Positions 1 through 13,336 of a stretch of 64,000 bases of DNA are shown piece after piece (position 1 is the stretch's first letter; each line of letters opens with the position of its first letter). The position numbers and the translations under genes are program-made. The stretch is from positions 496,001 through 560,000 of the forward strand of contig NZ_JARGNB010000002.1 of assembly GCF_030167915.1 (NCBI RefSeq), in the 5' to 3' direction. This stretch comes from Aquabacterium humicola. GTDB taxonomy: Bacteria; Pseudomonadota; Gammaproteobacteria; Burkholderiales; Burkholderiaceae_C. The notes below the pieces were generated by a model, which was not told where the DNA came from, made no database searches, and saw nothing but the letters and a program-made list of their open reading frames with translations.

Positions 1-1
1 G

Positions 2-652
2 ACGCACGCATACGAGACGCTGTTCCTGATCCGCGAGCGCGAATCCGATGCGCTGCAGCTCGCGCGGCTGGCGCGTGCGCGCAGCGAAGCCGAGCTGGCG
101 GCGCTGAAGGCGCAGGTCGACCCGCACTTCCTGTTCAACGGGCTGAACACGCTGGGCCACCTGATCGGCCACGACGCGCGCGCCGCGCGCGAGTTCTGCG
201 ACTGCCTGGCCGAGGTCTACCGCTACGTGCTGGCCAACGGCCGCCGCACGCTGGTGCCGCTGGCCGACGAGCTGGCCTTCGTGCGCCAGTACGTGCGGCT
301 GCTCGAGCTGCGCTTCGGCGCCGGCGCGGTGCAGCTGGACGCGCCGGCGGCGCTCGGCACCGAACGACTCGCCGTCGTGCCGCTGGCGCTGCAGGTGCTG
401 GTCGAGAACGCGGTCAAGCACAACGCGGTGGCCGCCGACGCGCCGCTGCGCATCACGATGGCGCCGTGCGGTGCCGCCGATGAGCCGGCCCTGCGCGTGC
501 ACAATGCGCGCCGGCCGCGCGAGGGCGGCCTGCCGTCGGCGGGCGTGGGGCTCGCCAACCTCGACGAGCGCTGCAAGCTGGTCGCCGGACGCGGGCTGCG
601 CATCGACGACGGCGTGCAGGCCTTCGCGGTCGAGGTACCACTTCTGACATGA
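2..652 (+). CDS. Sensor histidine kinase, LytS/His_kinase type (5' truncated by window edge)
   Basis: C-terminal part of a LytS/YehU-type histidine kinase; the start lies before the window. The frame is open from base 2. The phosphoacceptor motif QVDPHFLFNGLNTL (bases about 113-154) is the hallmark of the His_kinase (PF06580) family, followed by the ATPase N-box LVENAVKHNAV (bases about 400-432) and a glycine box near GVGLANLDERC. Such kinases are normally membrane-anchored and phosphorylate a LytTR response regulator. The stop overlaps the start of the next gene by four bases (ATGA), so the two are translationally coupled and form one two-component system. The input domain is not visible, so the signal is unknown. 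Confidence 0.93.
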   Translation, partial: THAYETLFLIRERESDALQLARLARARSEAELAALKAQVDPHFLFNGLNTLGHLIGHDARAAREFCDCLAEVYRYVLANGRRTLVPLADELAFVRQYVRLLELRFGAGAVQLDAPAALGTERLAVVPLALQVLVENAVKHNAVAADAPLRITMAPCGAADEPALRVHNARRPREGGLPSAGVGLANLDERCKLVAGRGLRIDDGVQAFAVEVPLLT

Positions 653-1413
653 GACCGTTGCGCATCGTCATCGCCGAGGACGAACCGCCCGCGCTGGCGC
701 GGCTGGTCGAGGCCCTGCAGCGGGTCGCGCCGCAGGCCGAGGTGGTGGGCGCGGTGGGCACCGTGCAGGCGGCGCGTCGCTGGCTGGCCGAGCATCCGGC
801 GCCGGACCTGCTGCTGCTGGACATCCAGCTCGGCGACGGCCTGTCGCTGGCGCTGTTCGACGAGCCCGAGAGCGCGCCGGCCGCGCCGGTGATCTTCACG
901 ACGGCGCACGACGCCTTCGTGCTCGAGGCCTTTCGCTGCAACGCGATCGACTACCTGCTCAAGCCCGTCGCCGATGCCGCGCTGGCCGCGTCGATGGCGC
1001 GTTACGAATCGCTGGGCCGGCACTTCGCCGGCAATCTCGCGGGCCTGCGCGATGCGTTGCAGCCGCGCACGGCGCATCGCCAGCGCCTGGTGCTGCGCAA
1101 GGGCGCGGCCTTCGCCAGCGTGCGCTGCGAGGACATCGCGTGGTGCACGTCGGTCGACAAGCTGAGCTTCGTGCTGACGCACGCCGGCGAGCGGCTGCTG
1201 GCCGACGAGACCCTCGCCGAGCTCGAAGCCGCGCTCGACCCGCGCCGCTTCTTCCGCGCCAACCGCCAGACGCTGGTGCAGCTGGACGCGGTGAAGAGCT
1301 TCCGGCCGCACGGCAAGGGCCAGCTGAAGCTGGAACTGCAGCCCGCCGCCGACGGCGAGGTGCTCGTCAGCCAGGAGCGGGCGCGGGCCTTCCGCGAGTG
1401 GTTGCAGGGATGA
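649..1413 (+). CDS. LytTR-family response regulator
   Basis: 254-residue response regulator of the LytR/AlgR type. A receiver domain (residues about 4-120) has the acidic pocket AEDE near residue 10, phosphoacceptor D58 in LLLLDIQLG and the conserved lysine K105 in LLKPV. A LytTR DNA-binding domain (residues about 150-252) contains FFRANRQTLVQLDAV, the typical end of that fold. It is expected to bind promoter DNA as a phosphorylated dimer. It overlaps the upstream kinase (ATGA) and the downstream FAD oxidoreductase (ATGA), so the three genes are one coupled operon. Its target is not evident from the sequence. Confidence 0.95.
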   Translation: MRPLRIVIAEDEPPALARLVEALQRVAPQAEVVGAVGTVQAARRWLAEHPAPDLLLLDIQLGDGLSLALFDEPESAPAAPVIFTTAHDAFVLEAFRCNAIDYLLKPVADAALAASMARYESLGRHFAGNLAGLRDALQPRTAHRQRLVLRKGAAFASVRCEDIAWCTSVDKLSFVLTHAGERLLADETLAELEAALDPRRFFRANRQTLVQLDAVKSFRPHGKGQLKLELQPAADGEVLVSQERARAFREWLQG

Positions 1414-2708
1414 GCACCCTGCCGAACCTCAGCTACTACGAGGCGACCGCCGGCGAGCGGGCGACGCCGCAGCCGCTGGCCGGCCGCATCGACACCCACA
1501 CCTGCATCGTCGGCGCCGGCTTCGCCGGCCTGGGCACCGCGATCGGCCTGATCGAACGCGGCCAGCGCGACGTCGTGGTGCTCGAAGGCGAGCGCGTCGG
1601 CCACGGCGCATCCGGCCGCAACGGCGGCTTCGTCTTCGGCGGCTACAGCCTGGACAACGCCGACCTGCTGGCGCAGCTGGGCCCCGAGCGCGCGCGCGCC
1701 GCGTATGCGCTGACGCGCGATGCGCTCGGCACCATCCGGCGCCGCATCGATGCGCACGGCATCGCCTGCGACAAGGTCGAAGGCGGCGCGCTGCTCGTCA
1801 ACTGGTTCGACGAGCCCGCGATGCTGACCCGGCTGCAGCGGCTGATGCACGAGGCCTTCGGCGTCGAATGGCGGCTGATCGGCAAGTCCGAGCTCGAGGC
1901 CACGCACGTGCGCTCGGACCGCTATTTCGGCGCGCTGCTGGAGCCCGATGCGTTCCACTTCCATCCGCTGAAGTACGCGCTCGGACTGGCGCAGGCGATA
2001 GTCGCCGGCGGCGGGCGCGTGCACGAGCAGTCGGCGGTGCGCTCGGTCGAGCGCCGCGGTGCGGGCTGGGTTGTGCGCACCGGCGCCGGCGAGGTGCATG
2101 CGCGCGAGCTGGTGATCGCCGGCGGCGGCTACCTGCGCGGGCTGGTGCCGGCGCTCGAGGCGGCGATGCTGCCGATCGCCACCTACGTGATGGTCACCGA
2201 GCCGCTGGGCGCGCGCCGCGATCGGCTGATCCCGAGCCCGGCGGCGATCTACGACACGCGCTTCGCCTTCGACTACTACCGCGTGCTGCCCGACACCCGG
2301 CTGCTGTGGGGCGGCCGCATCAACATCCGCGACCGCCGGCCTGGCGATGTCGCGCGTTTCCTGAAGGCCGACCTGCTGCGTGTCTACCCGTCGCTGGCTG
2401 GCCTGAAGGTCGACTTCGCGTGGAGCGGGCTGATGAGCTACGCGCGCCACAAGATGCCGCAGATCGGGCGCCTCGCCGACGGCCCCTGCGCCGGCGCCTG
2501 GCACGCGATCAGCTTCGGCGGCCACGGCGTCGCGCCGACCACGGTGGCCGGCGAGCTGCTCGCCGCGGCGATCGCCGAAGGCCGGCCCATCCCCGAGTCT
2601 TTCGGCCGTTATGGCCTCGCGCGCACCTGGGGGCCACTCGGCCTGGCCGCTGCGCAGGCCACCTACAGCTGGTTCGAGACCCGCGACTGGTGGCGCGCGC
2701 GCGGCTGA
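1410..2708 (+). CDS. FAD-dependent amine oxidase-like oxidoreductase (DAO/PuuB family)
   Basis: 432 residues with the D-amino-acid-oxidase fold. The N-terminal dinucleotide-binding motif VGAGFAGLGTA (residues about 34-44) is followed by ASGRNGGFVFGG, which is typical of gamma-glutamylputrescine oxidase and related flavoenzymes that oxidise an amine or amino acid. The C-terminal FAD contact ISFGGHGVAPTTVAG is also present. I chose the ATG at 1410 because it overlaps the regulator's stop (ATGA) and the protein then begins just before the FAD domain; the frame is open further upstream but that part is antisense-like. The coupling to a LytTR system suggests co-expression with that sensor. The substrate cannot be told from sequence. 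Confidence 0.88.
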   Translation: MSTLPNLSYYEATAGERATPQPLAGRIDTHTCIVGAGFAGLGTAIGLIERGQRDVVVLEGERVGHGASGRNGGFVFGGYSLDNADLLAQLGPERARAAYALTRDALGTIRRRIDAHGIACDKVEGGALLVNWFDEPAMLTRLQRLMHEAFGVEWRLIGKSELEATHVRSDRYFGALLEPDAFHFHPLKYALGLAQAIVAGGGRVHEQSAVRSVERRGAGWVVRTGAGEVHARELVIAGGGYLRGLVPALEAAMLPIATYVMVTEPLGARRDRLIPSPAAIYDTRFAFDYYRVLPDTRLLWGGRINIRDRRPGDVARFLKADLLRVYPSLAGLKVDFAWSGLMSYARHKMPQIGRLADGPCAGAWHAISFGGHGVAPTTVAGELLAAAIAEGRPIPESFGRYGLARTWGPLGLAAAQATYSWFETRDWWRARG

Positions 2709-2854
2709 CGCGCCGGCGTGCCCGCGGACTGCAAGCAGGCGTTTCCGGACGGCCTGCATGTCGGGGGATGACGACCGGCCCGGCGCGTCCTAGTCTGGCG
2801 GCACTCACCACTTCGCAGGCCACGGCGGGCCGCCGCCGGGCCACAAGGGTCGCC

Positions 2855-3169
2855 ATGAACCATTCCTCGCTCACCGCCGGCGCTGCACACCGCGAGGTGC
2901 CCGCGCGACGCGCGAAGGATCGATCGGAAGCCATCGCCCGCCTGCGTGCCAGCAGCGGTCATGGCGCGGCGTGGGGCTCGCTCGGCTGTTTCGCGTCGGG
3001 CGCGGTGGTTGGCTGGGCCGCCGGGTTCGGCGGCGCCGCGCCGATCGCGGTGTCCGCCGCCGCCTGCGCGGCCCTGGCGCTCGCCGCCGTCGCGGTTCGT
3101 GAATGCCTGCTGCTGCGGCGCCGCGAGCAGGCGATCCTGCAGTTGCTGCTGGACGAATCCGCGCGCTGA
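2855..3169 (+). CDS. Small two-helix membrane protein, unknown function
   Basis: 104 residues. A polar basic N-terminus (residues 1-38) is followed by two hydrophobic segments, GCFASGAVVGWAAGFGGAA (about 45-63) and a second Ala-rich stretch (about 65-85), then a basic tail with RRREQ. This predicts a hairpin membrane protein with cytoplasmic ends. I do not recognise a family. GC-rich third positions and an ATG start support coding. It stands alone 146 bases after the FAD gene and converges with glnS, whose stop lies 39 bases further on. Confidence 0.6.
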   Translation: MNHSSLTAGAAHREVPARRAKDRSEAIARLRASSGHGAAWGSLGCFASGAVVGWAAGFGGAAPIAVSAAACAALALAAVAVRECLLLRRREQAILQLLLDESAR

Positions 3170-3208
3170 GCCGGTCGTCCCGCGCTTCGGTGTCCGCCGC
3201 CGCGGCGC

Positions 3209-5023
<1,815 letters not shown>

Positions 5024-5248
5024 CGTGGCTTGGCGGCCAGTCGATCCGGCCGCGGCAGGCAAAGGAGAGGATTCTAGGAGTCGGGTCGCCGCCAGCGGTG
5101 CGGCACGGTTTCGAGGCCCGGGTGCGGCGGGTCGGCCGCCGCCTCCATCCGGCATCGCACCCGCGCTTGATGCGCGTCAGATGCGCGGCCCGTGCGCGGC
5201 GTCTCGCGTGGCATCATCGCGCGTGCATCAGGGAGGCACAGACCGACA

Positions 5249-8548
<3,300 letters not shown>

Positions 8549-8557
8549 CGCGCGAAA

Positions 8558-8583
8558 GGCGCGGCCGGGTGGTGGCCCGCGCC
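8558..8583. terminator. GC-rich hairpin between convergent genes
   Basis: GGCGCGGCC (8558-8566) pairs with GGCCCGCGCC (8574-8583) with one bulged base and a 7-base loop. It fills the 40-base gap between two convergent stops and could end transcription from both sides. There is no strong T tract. Confidence 0.35.
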
Positions 8584-8588
8584 GCGGC

Positions 8589-9437
8589 TCACATGCCCTT
8601 GAACAGGTGCGCGTAGAGCCGGCTCGCGGTCAGCTTCTCGGGCCGGCCGCGCAGGGTCAGGAAGACCTTGCCCGACTCGTCGCGCAGCGCGGTGGTGATC
8701 GCCGACGCGCGCACGACGAGGCTGCGGTGCACCTGCCAGAACTTCTGCGCGTCCAGCTGCGGCAGCAGCTCGCGCAGCGACAGCCGGATCAGGTGCTCGC
8801 GGTCGGCGGTGATCACGCGGATGTACTTGTCGGCGGCCTCGAAGTAAAGCACCTCGTCGACCGGCACCATGTGCACCAGGTTGCCAACGCTGGCCTGGAT
8901 CACGTCCAGGCGCGGCGCGGCCGGTGCGGCATGCGCGCACAGCAGCGCGCGCAGCTGCTCCATGGTCTGGTCCAGCGGCGAGGACCCGTTGCCGCCCGGC
9001 TGGCCCAAGCCGTTGCCGTTGCCGCGCGCGACCACCGGCGCCCGGTCGTCCAGCCGCTTCTTCAGCCGCGCGACGCAGGCCGCGAGCCGCGCCGGCTCCA
9101 CCGGCTTCACCAGGTAGTCGACCGCCTGCGCGTCGAAGGCCTGCAGCGCGTACTGGTCGTAGGCGGTGACGAAGACAAGCAGCGGGAAGGGCGCATCGCC
9201 CTCGGGCCAGTCCTCGGCCAGCGCCTGCGCGGCTTCCAGGCCGGTCTGGCCGGGCATGCGGATGTCGAAGAAGCAGACCGTCGGCTGCAGCGCCAGCGCC
9301 TGCGTGACGGCGCTGACGCCGTCGCCGGCGATGCCGGCGACGCCGAGCTCCGGCCACAGGCGCTGCAGCTCGGCCTTCAGCCCGGCGGCCAGCAGCGGTT
9401 CGTCTTCGGCGATCAGCGCGGTGAGGGAGGTCGTCAT
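8589..9437 (-). CDS. LytTR-family response regulator
   Basis: 282 residues. Receiver domain with acidic pocket EDE (11-13), phosphoacceptor D58 in CFFDIRMPG and K111 in YLVKPVEP. A linker of about 50 residues precedes a LytTR DNA-binding domain (about 178-280) containing KYIRVITADREHLIR and FWQVHRSLVV. It is longer than the 254-residue regulator at the window start, mainly through a Gly/Asn-rich linker. It follows the sensor kinase gene by four bases on the same strand, so the two form a LytS/LytR-type pair. The DNA target is unknown. Confidence 0.95.
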   Translation of the reverse strand: MTTSLTALIAEDEPLLAAGLKAELQRLWPELGVAGIAGDGVSAVTQALALQPTVCFFDIRMPGQTGLEAAQALAEDWPEGDAPFPLLVFVTAYDQYALQAFDAQAVDYLVKPVEPARLAACVARLKKRLDDRAPVVARGNGNGLGQPGGNGSSPLDQTMEQLRALLCAHAAPAAPRLDVIQASVGNLVHMVPVDEVLYFEAADKYIRVITADREHLIRLSLRELLPQLDAQKFWQVHRSLVVRASAITTALRDESGKVFLTLRGRPEKLTASRLYAHLFKGM

Positions 9438-9441
9438 GGTG

Positions 9442-10587
9442 TCAAGGGTTCAGCGGCAGCGACACGGTGGCCAGCGTGCCGCCCGCGTCGTCGGGGGCGG
9501 CGCCCAGCGTGAAGGACGCGGCGGCGCCGTGCAGCGCGGCCAGGCGCTCGCGCACATGCGCGGTGCCGAAGCCGCCGCCGGGCGATGGCGCGCCGCCATT
9601 GAAGCCGACGCCGGTGTCGCGCACCGCCAGCAGCAGCCGGTCGCCGTCGCGGCGGGCCGACACCACCAGCTGCCCGGCGCCGACCTTCGGTTCCAGCCCG
9701 TGCCGGATGGCGTTCTCGACCAGCGGCTGCAGCAGCATCGCCGGCACCGGCACGTCGCGCAGCTCGTCCGGCAGCTCGAAGCGCGTTTCCAGCCGCGGGC
9801 CCATGCGGATCGCCATCAGCGCGAGGTAGTCGGCCAGGCGCGCGAACTCGGCGGACAGCGCATGCTGGGTGGTGCGCGAGCCGTTCAGCGAGGCGCGCAG
9901 GAAGGCGATCAGCCGGTCGAGCATGGCCTGCGCCGCGGGCGGGTCGATGCCGATCAGCACGCGCAGGTTGGCCAGCGTATTGAACAGCATGTGCGGCTCG
10001 AGCTGCGAGCGCAGCATGTCCAGCCGCGCCAGCGTCGCGTCCTGCTCGGCGCGCAGCAGCTGCGCCTGCTGCCACTGCGTCTTGCCGCGGTGGTAGTAGA
10101 AGCCGGAGATCAGCGCGCCGATGGTCGCGGTGATCGCCATGTCGCGAGCCAGGCTGCGGCGGCCCATCAGGTAGGTGTCGAAGGGCGAGCCGCCGTTCAG
10201 CAGCTCGCCGATCGCGTGGCCGATGATGAAGCCGCCCATCGTGCCGGCGGTGATCAAGAGCACCAGCCGCCAGCCCAGCGGCCAGCCGGTCTCGGTGTCG
10301 GGCCGCAGCAGGAAGCGGCCGAAGTCGATGCACAGCCAGCACGACAGGCCGATGCACTCGGAGAAGAGGATCTGCCGCAGGTAGTCGCCGCCGGCGACGA
10401 AGCCGAGCACCAGGCCGACGACGAGGTTGATGGCCGCCACCGTCAGCCCGTGGCGCAGCAGGTCGCGCCAGCGGGGCTTCGCTTCGGAGCACTCCACCGC
10501 GGCCGCGCCATCGGGTGCCGCCGGGGGCGGCCGGACCGGCGAGGGCGGCGACAGGGGCGGCAGCGGCGGCGTCGACATCGGCAGCAT
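9442..10587 (-). CDS. Membrane sensor histidine kinase, LytS/His_kinase type
   Basis: About 381 residues. A proline-rich cytoplasmic N-terminus (to about residue 30) precedes four hydrophobic segments between residues about 50 and 165, then coiled coil. The His_kinase domain has the phosphoacceptor motif LEPHMLFNTLANLR, N-box LVENAIRHGLEPK and G-box DTGVGFNGG and GFGTAHVRERL. There is no periplasmic sensor domain, so the stimulus may be sensed in the membrane. Two in-frame starts, 10587 (MLPM) and 10578 (MSTPP), are equally plausible; neither has a clear ribosome-binding site. It lies between a small membrane protein (17 bases upstream) and its LytTR regulator (4 bases downstream), which suggests a three-gene operon. 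Confidence 0.93.
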   Translation of the reverse strand: MLPMSTPPLPPLSPPSPVRPPPAAPDGAAAVECSEAKPRWRDLLRHGLTVAAINLVVGLVLGFVAGGDYLRQILFSECIGLSCWLCIDFGRFLLRPDTETGWPLGWRLVLLITAGTMGGFIIGHAIGELLNGGSPFDTYLMGRRSLARDMAITATIGALISGFYYHRGKTQWQQAQLLRAEQDATLARLDMLRSQLEPHMLFNTLANLRVLIGIDPPAAQAMLDRLIAFLRASLNGSRTTQHALSAEFARLADYLALMAIRMGPRLETRFELPDELRDVPVPAMLLQPLVENAIRHGLEPKVGAGQLVVSARRDGDRLLLAVRDTGVGFNGGAPSPGGGFGTAHVRERLAALHGAAASFTLGAAPDDAGGTLATVSLPLNP

Positions 10588-10604
10588 TGTCGGCCAGCGG
10601 GCGC

Positions 10605-11117
10605 TCAGGCCAGCGCCGGGCCGCCGCTGCGGGCGGTGGCGAGGATGCGCTGCGCGCGCCCGGCCATCAGCCCGGCCGGCAGCGCGTACAGCAGCGCGAC
10701 GATCGCCGCGAAGCCGAGGTCCTGCGCCCGCGCCGGCGCGATCGCCAGCATCACGTTGACCGCATAGCGCACGAAGAACACCGCCATCATCATTGCCAGC
10801 GGCCAGGCGCTGCCGGCGACGAGGAAGCGGCCGTCGGCCTGGGCCTGCGCGCGCGGCGCCGGCAGCGCGAAGCGGGCGATCACGAAGCCGAGCAGGCCGC
10901 CGGCGAGCCACGGCCCTTCGACCGCCGCGCGCAACCCGAAGGTGCTGGCGACACCGGCCAGCGACAGCACCGTCAGCACCACCGGCAGCAGGATCACCCG
11001 CTGCCGCGGCACGCTGCGCTGGCGCATCTGCGTCAGGCCCAGCGCGATCAGCGCGGCGAGCAGGAACCACACCCACAGCGGCGTGCGGCTGACGATGGCG
11101 ACGAGGTAGGCGGTCAT
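10605..11117 (-). CDS. Five-helix membrane protein (DUF6622-like)
   Basis: 170 residues with about five transmembrane helices: LWVWFLLAALIALGLTQ, a second beginning VILLPVVLTVLSLAG, one around GGLLGFVIARFAL, one around LAMMMAVFFVRYAV and a last around IVALLYALPAGLMAG. It resembles DUF6622-type integral membrane proteins of unknown function; that family name is from memory and unverified. It is first in an apparent operon with the downstream LytS/LytTR pair, so it may be a sensing accessory or simply a co-regulated target. Confidence 0.75.
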   Translation of the reverse strand: MTAYLVAIVSRTPLWVWFLLAALIALGLTQMRQRSVPRQRVILLPVVLTVLSLAGVASTFGLRAAVEGPWLAGGLLGFVIARFALPAPRAQAQADGRFLVAGSAWPLAMMMAVFFVRYAVNVMLAIAPARAQDLGFAAIVALLYALPAGLMAGRAQRILATARSGGPALA

Positions 11118-11217
11118 GCGGGGCTCCGTGGAAGTTCGATGAGCGGCATGGTGCGGTCCGGACGGCGCTGCCTCCAGCGCACGGCGACGAAACGCCTGCT
11201 GGTGTCGCGAAACGTCA

Positions 11218-11302
11218 GAACGCTCGGGCCGGCCGTGCACGCGCTGGAACGCGCGGCTGGCCGTGCGCGCGCTAGAACGCGCGGCTGGCCGTGCGCGCGC
11301 TA
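11218..11302. repeat. 28-base tandem repeat spanning a gene's stop codon
   Basis: Two perfect 28-base copies lie at 11247-11274 and 11275-11302, with a degenerate third copy at 11218-11246 and the beginning of a fourth at 11303. On the minus strand each perfect copy starts with TAG, and the TAG at 11302-11300 is the stop of the outer-membrane protein gene. The repeat therefore duplicates the gene's last codons and stop into the 3' untranslated region. It looks like slippage or unequal crossing-over. Confidence 0.85.
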
Positions 11303-12589
11303 GAACGCGCGCGTGGCCGCGATCACGACGCTGCGCCGCACCGGCAGCTGCGCGATCAGCGAGTCCGGCGGCCCGCCGGCGAAACGCAGCGCGGCGTAGG
11401 TGCGCCAGCGGTCGCCCTGCCATTGCAGGCTGGCGGTGAGCAGGCGGCCGCGATCGGCCGGCGTGATCAGCGCATCGAGCGCCCACTGCCAGGGCGTCGG
11501 CTGCCAGGACAGGCGCACGAACAGGTTGTCGCGGCGCAGGTTCGGCGAATCGAGCGGCGCCGCCTGCCAGGCCAGGTTGCCCGCCTTCGCGGCCGTCGGC
11601 ACCGGCGGGCTGGGCAGGCGGCGCAGCGCGGCGCTGCGGCCGTTCCAGCGGTCCCAGTCGGCATCGGACAGCGTCGTGCCGTCGTGCCAGTACTCGAGCA
11701 GCAGCCCCTGCTGCTGCGCCCCGGTCCAGCTGGCGCCGAGCAGCCACTGCGACGCGCGGCCCAGCGTCGCTTGCTGCCACGGGTTCGCACCGACCAGCGC
11801 GCCACCGCTGCCGGGCGCGAGGCGCCAGCCGTCGTGGCGCTCGAGCCCCCTTACCGAGCCATGCAGCTCGAGCTCGTCGGTGGCGACCCAGGCCAGCGCG
11901 GCGCCGGCACTGGCGCCGGTGTGCGCGCCGTGGCGCGCGAAGCCGAAGGCGTCGAGGCCGCCGAGACGGCGGTAGGCGCGCAGCGCGAACGCACTCTCGG
12001 CGGCGCCGCGGCTCGCAGCGTCGTCGGCGTTCCAGCGCTGCGGGTTGACCCACACCAGCGTCCACGCGCTGTCGGCGTCGAAGTGCTCCAGCTGCAGCAG
12101 CGGCCGGCCCTCGGGCGTGGTGGACAGCAGCGTGCGGCGGGCCTCCTGCTGCACGACGTCGTTCGGCCGGAAGCCGTGGCCGACGTCCCAGCCGATGACC
12201 TTCTTGCCGGCACTGGCCTGCCAGGCGCCGAAATCGGCCGACAGGTGCAGCTCGTTGACCCGCGCGTTGCCGTCGGACGCCCGGCCTTCGGCTTGGCTGT
12301 AGCCGAGCCACGCGTTGCCGGCGAGCGCCAGCGGCGTGCTGCCGAGCCTGGCACGCAGCGTGTGGCGCAGCTCGGCCTCCAGCAGCAGGCTCGACGGCGC
12401 CGGCGCTGCGATGCCGGGCTGCAGCGCGTTCGCCGCGGCCAGCGGGCCATGCGAGGCGGCGCCGCGATCGGTCCAGGACAGGCGCAGCTCGCCGGTCGGC
12501 GCGTCGCCTTCGGCCGCCTGCGCGCCGAGCGAGACGCAGGCCGCCGCCAGCACCCCGAGCACGAGGCGCTTGAACCGGGTGGCACGCAT
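11300..12589 (-). CDS. Predicted outer-membrane beta-barrel protein of the Lol-like operon
   Basis: 429 residues with an N-terminal signal peptide (LVLGVLAAACVSLGAQA, cleavage after about residue 25). The mature part is rich in alternating polar/aromatic stretches and ends in Phe (RAF), as many outer-membrane barrels do. The segment KKVIGWDVGHGFRPNDVV resembles DUF1302-like or porin-like envelope proteins, but I cannot place it firmly. Its ATG overlaps the stop of the LolA-like gene (TGATG), so the genes are translationally coupled and it is the last gene of the export operon. The likely role is as outer-membrane partner or cargo of the transporter. Its stop codon lies inside a 28-base tandem repeat. 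Confidence 0.7.
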   Translation of the reverse strand: MRATRFKRLVLGVLAAACVSLGAQAAEGDAPTGELRLSWTDRGAASHGPLAAANALQPGIAAPAPSSLLLEAELRHTLRARLGSTPLALAGNAWLGYSQAEGRASDGNARVNELHLSADFGAWQASAGKKVIGWDVGHGFRPNDVVQQEARRTLLSTTPEGRPLLQLEHFDADSAWTLVWVNPQRWNADDAASRGAAESAFALRAYRRLGGLDAFGFARHGAHTGASAGAALAWVATDELELHGSVRGLERHDGWRLAPGSGGALVGANPWQQATLGRASQWLLGASWTGAQQQGLLLEYWHDGTTLSDADWDRWNGRSAALRRLPSPPVPTAAKAGNLAWQAAPLDSPNLRRDNLFVRLSWQPTPWQWALDALITPADRGRLLTASLQWQGDRWRTYAALRFAGGPPDSLIAQLPVRRSVVIAATRAF

Positions 12590-13326
12590 CACTGCTCCAG
12601 CGCCGGATTGCGCGCCAGGAACATCGGGTTCAGCCAGGCCTCGGGCACCTGCTTCGCCTGCCGCGACAGGTAGCGCACGCGCGTCTCCTTGTGCGAGCTC
12701 AACTTGTCCGACAGCACCATCTCGCTGACCTGGCCGCCGGGTTTGTCCATCACGAAGCTGGCCAGCTTCGCGAGCTTGTCGGACTGCACGTAGAGCTCGG
12801 CCTTCAGCGGCTCGCCGCGCGCCCTGCCGACCCACAGCTCGATGCGGGCATAGGTCAGGCCCTTGCGCGCGGCCTGCAGCGAGAGGTGGGTGCACTTCTC
12901 CTTTTCGCACTGCTCCTCGCCGACCAGCGTGCCGGTGTAGTCCTCGGCCCAACTGAGCGTCGCGATGTCGCCGGTGGAGGCGTCGCCCAGCAGCTTCTGC
13001 GACGGCGTGATGCGCAGCGGCCGCTGGCTGCCGGGCAGCAGCAGCCAGAAGTCGTCGCCGAGCATCAGCACCTTCTGGCCGGCCTCGGCCGGCGAGCGCA
13101 TCAGCACCAGCGACTTGTGGTCGGCCTGCGCGAACACCGTGTAGCGGCGCTCCTTGTCGGGCGATCCGTCGCGGTTGAAGGTGGTGACCTGGGTCTCGAC
13201 CTGCAGGTTGTCGTTGCTGCCGGCGCGATACCGGTCGGCGGACTTCAGGAGCGCGGTGACGTCGGTCGTCGCCTGCGCGGCGAGCGCCGCGACACCCAGC
13301 GCCAGCGCGGTGAACAGCTTCTTCAT
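12589..13326 (-). CDS. LolA-like outer-membrane lipoprotein-sorting protein
   Basis: 245 residues. Signal peptide MKKLFTALALGVAALAAQA (cleavage about residue 19), followed by a LolA-fold domain with RYTVFAQADHKSLVLMRSP, DDFWLLLPGSQRPLRI and LSWAEDYTG, matching the family annotated as outer-membrane lipoprotein-sorting protein (PF17131, from memory). It contains an unusual Cys pair in EEQCEKEKCTH. Proteins of this fold carry lipids or lipoproteins across the periplasm. An AAGGA ribosome-binding site precedes the ATG. It sits 10 bases after an FtsX-type permease and overlaps the outer-membrane protein gene, so it is probably the periplasmic shuttle of this transporter. Confidence 0.85.
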   Translation of the reverse strand: MKKLFTALALGVAALAAQATTDVTALLKSADRYRAGSNDNLQVETQVTTFNRDGSPDKERRYTVFAQADHKSLVLMRSPAEAGQKVLMLGDDFWLLLPGSQRPLRITPSQKLLGDASTGDIATLSWAEDYTGTLVGEEQCEKEKCTHLSLQAARKGLTYARIELWVGRARGEPLKAELYVQSDKLAKLASFVMDKPGGQVSEMVLSDKLSSHKETRVRYLSRQAKQVPEAWLNPMFLARNPALEQ

Positions 13327-13336
13327 GGCAATTCCT

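Noticed and set aside
11118-11217. A possible small gene or RNA between the five-helix membrane protein and the repeat region.
   Set aside because: No credible start with ribosome-binding site, no open frame of useful length and no clear hairpin series.
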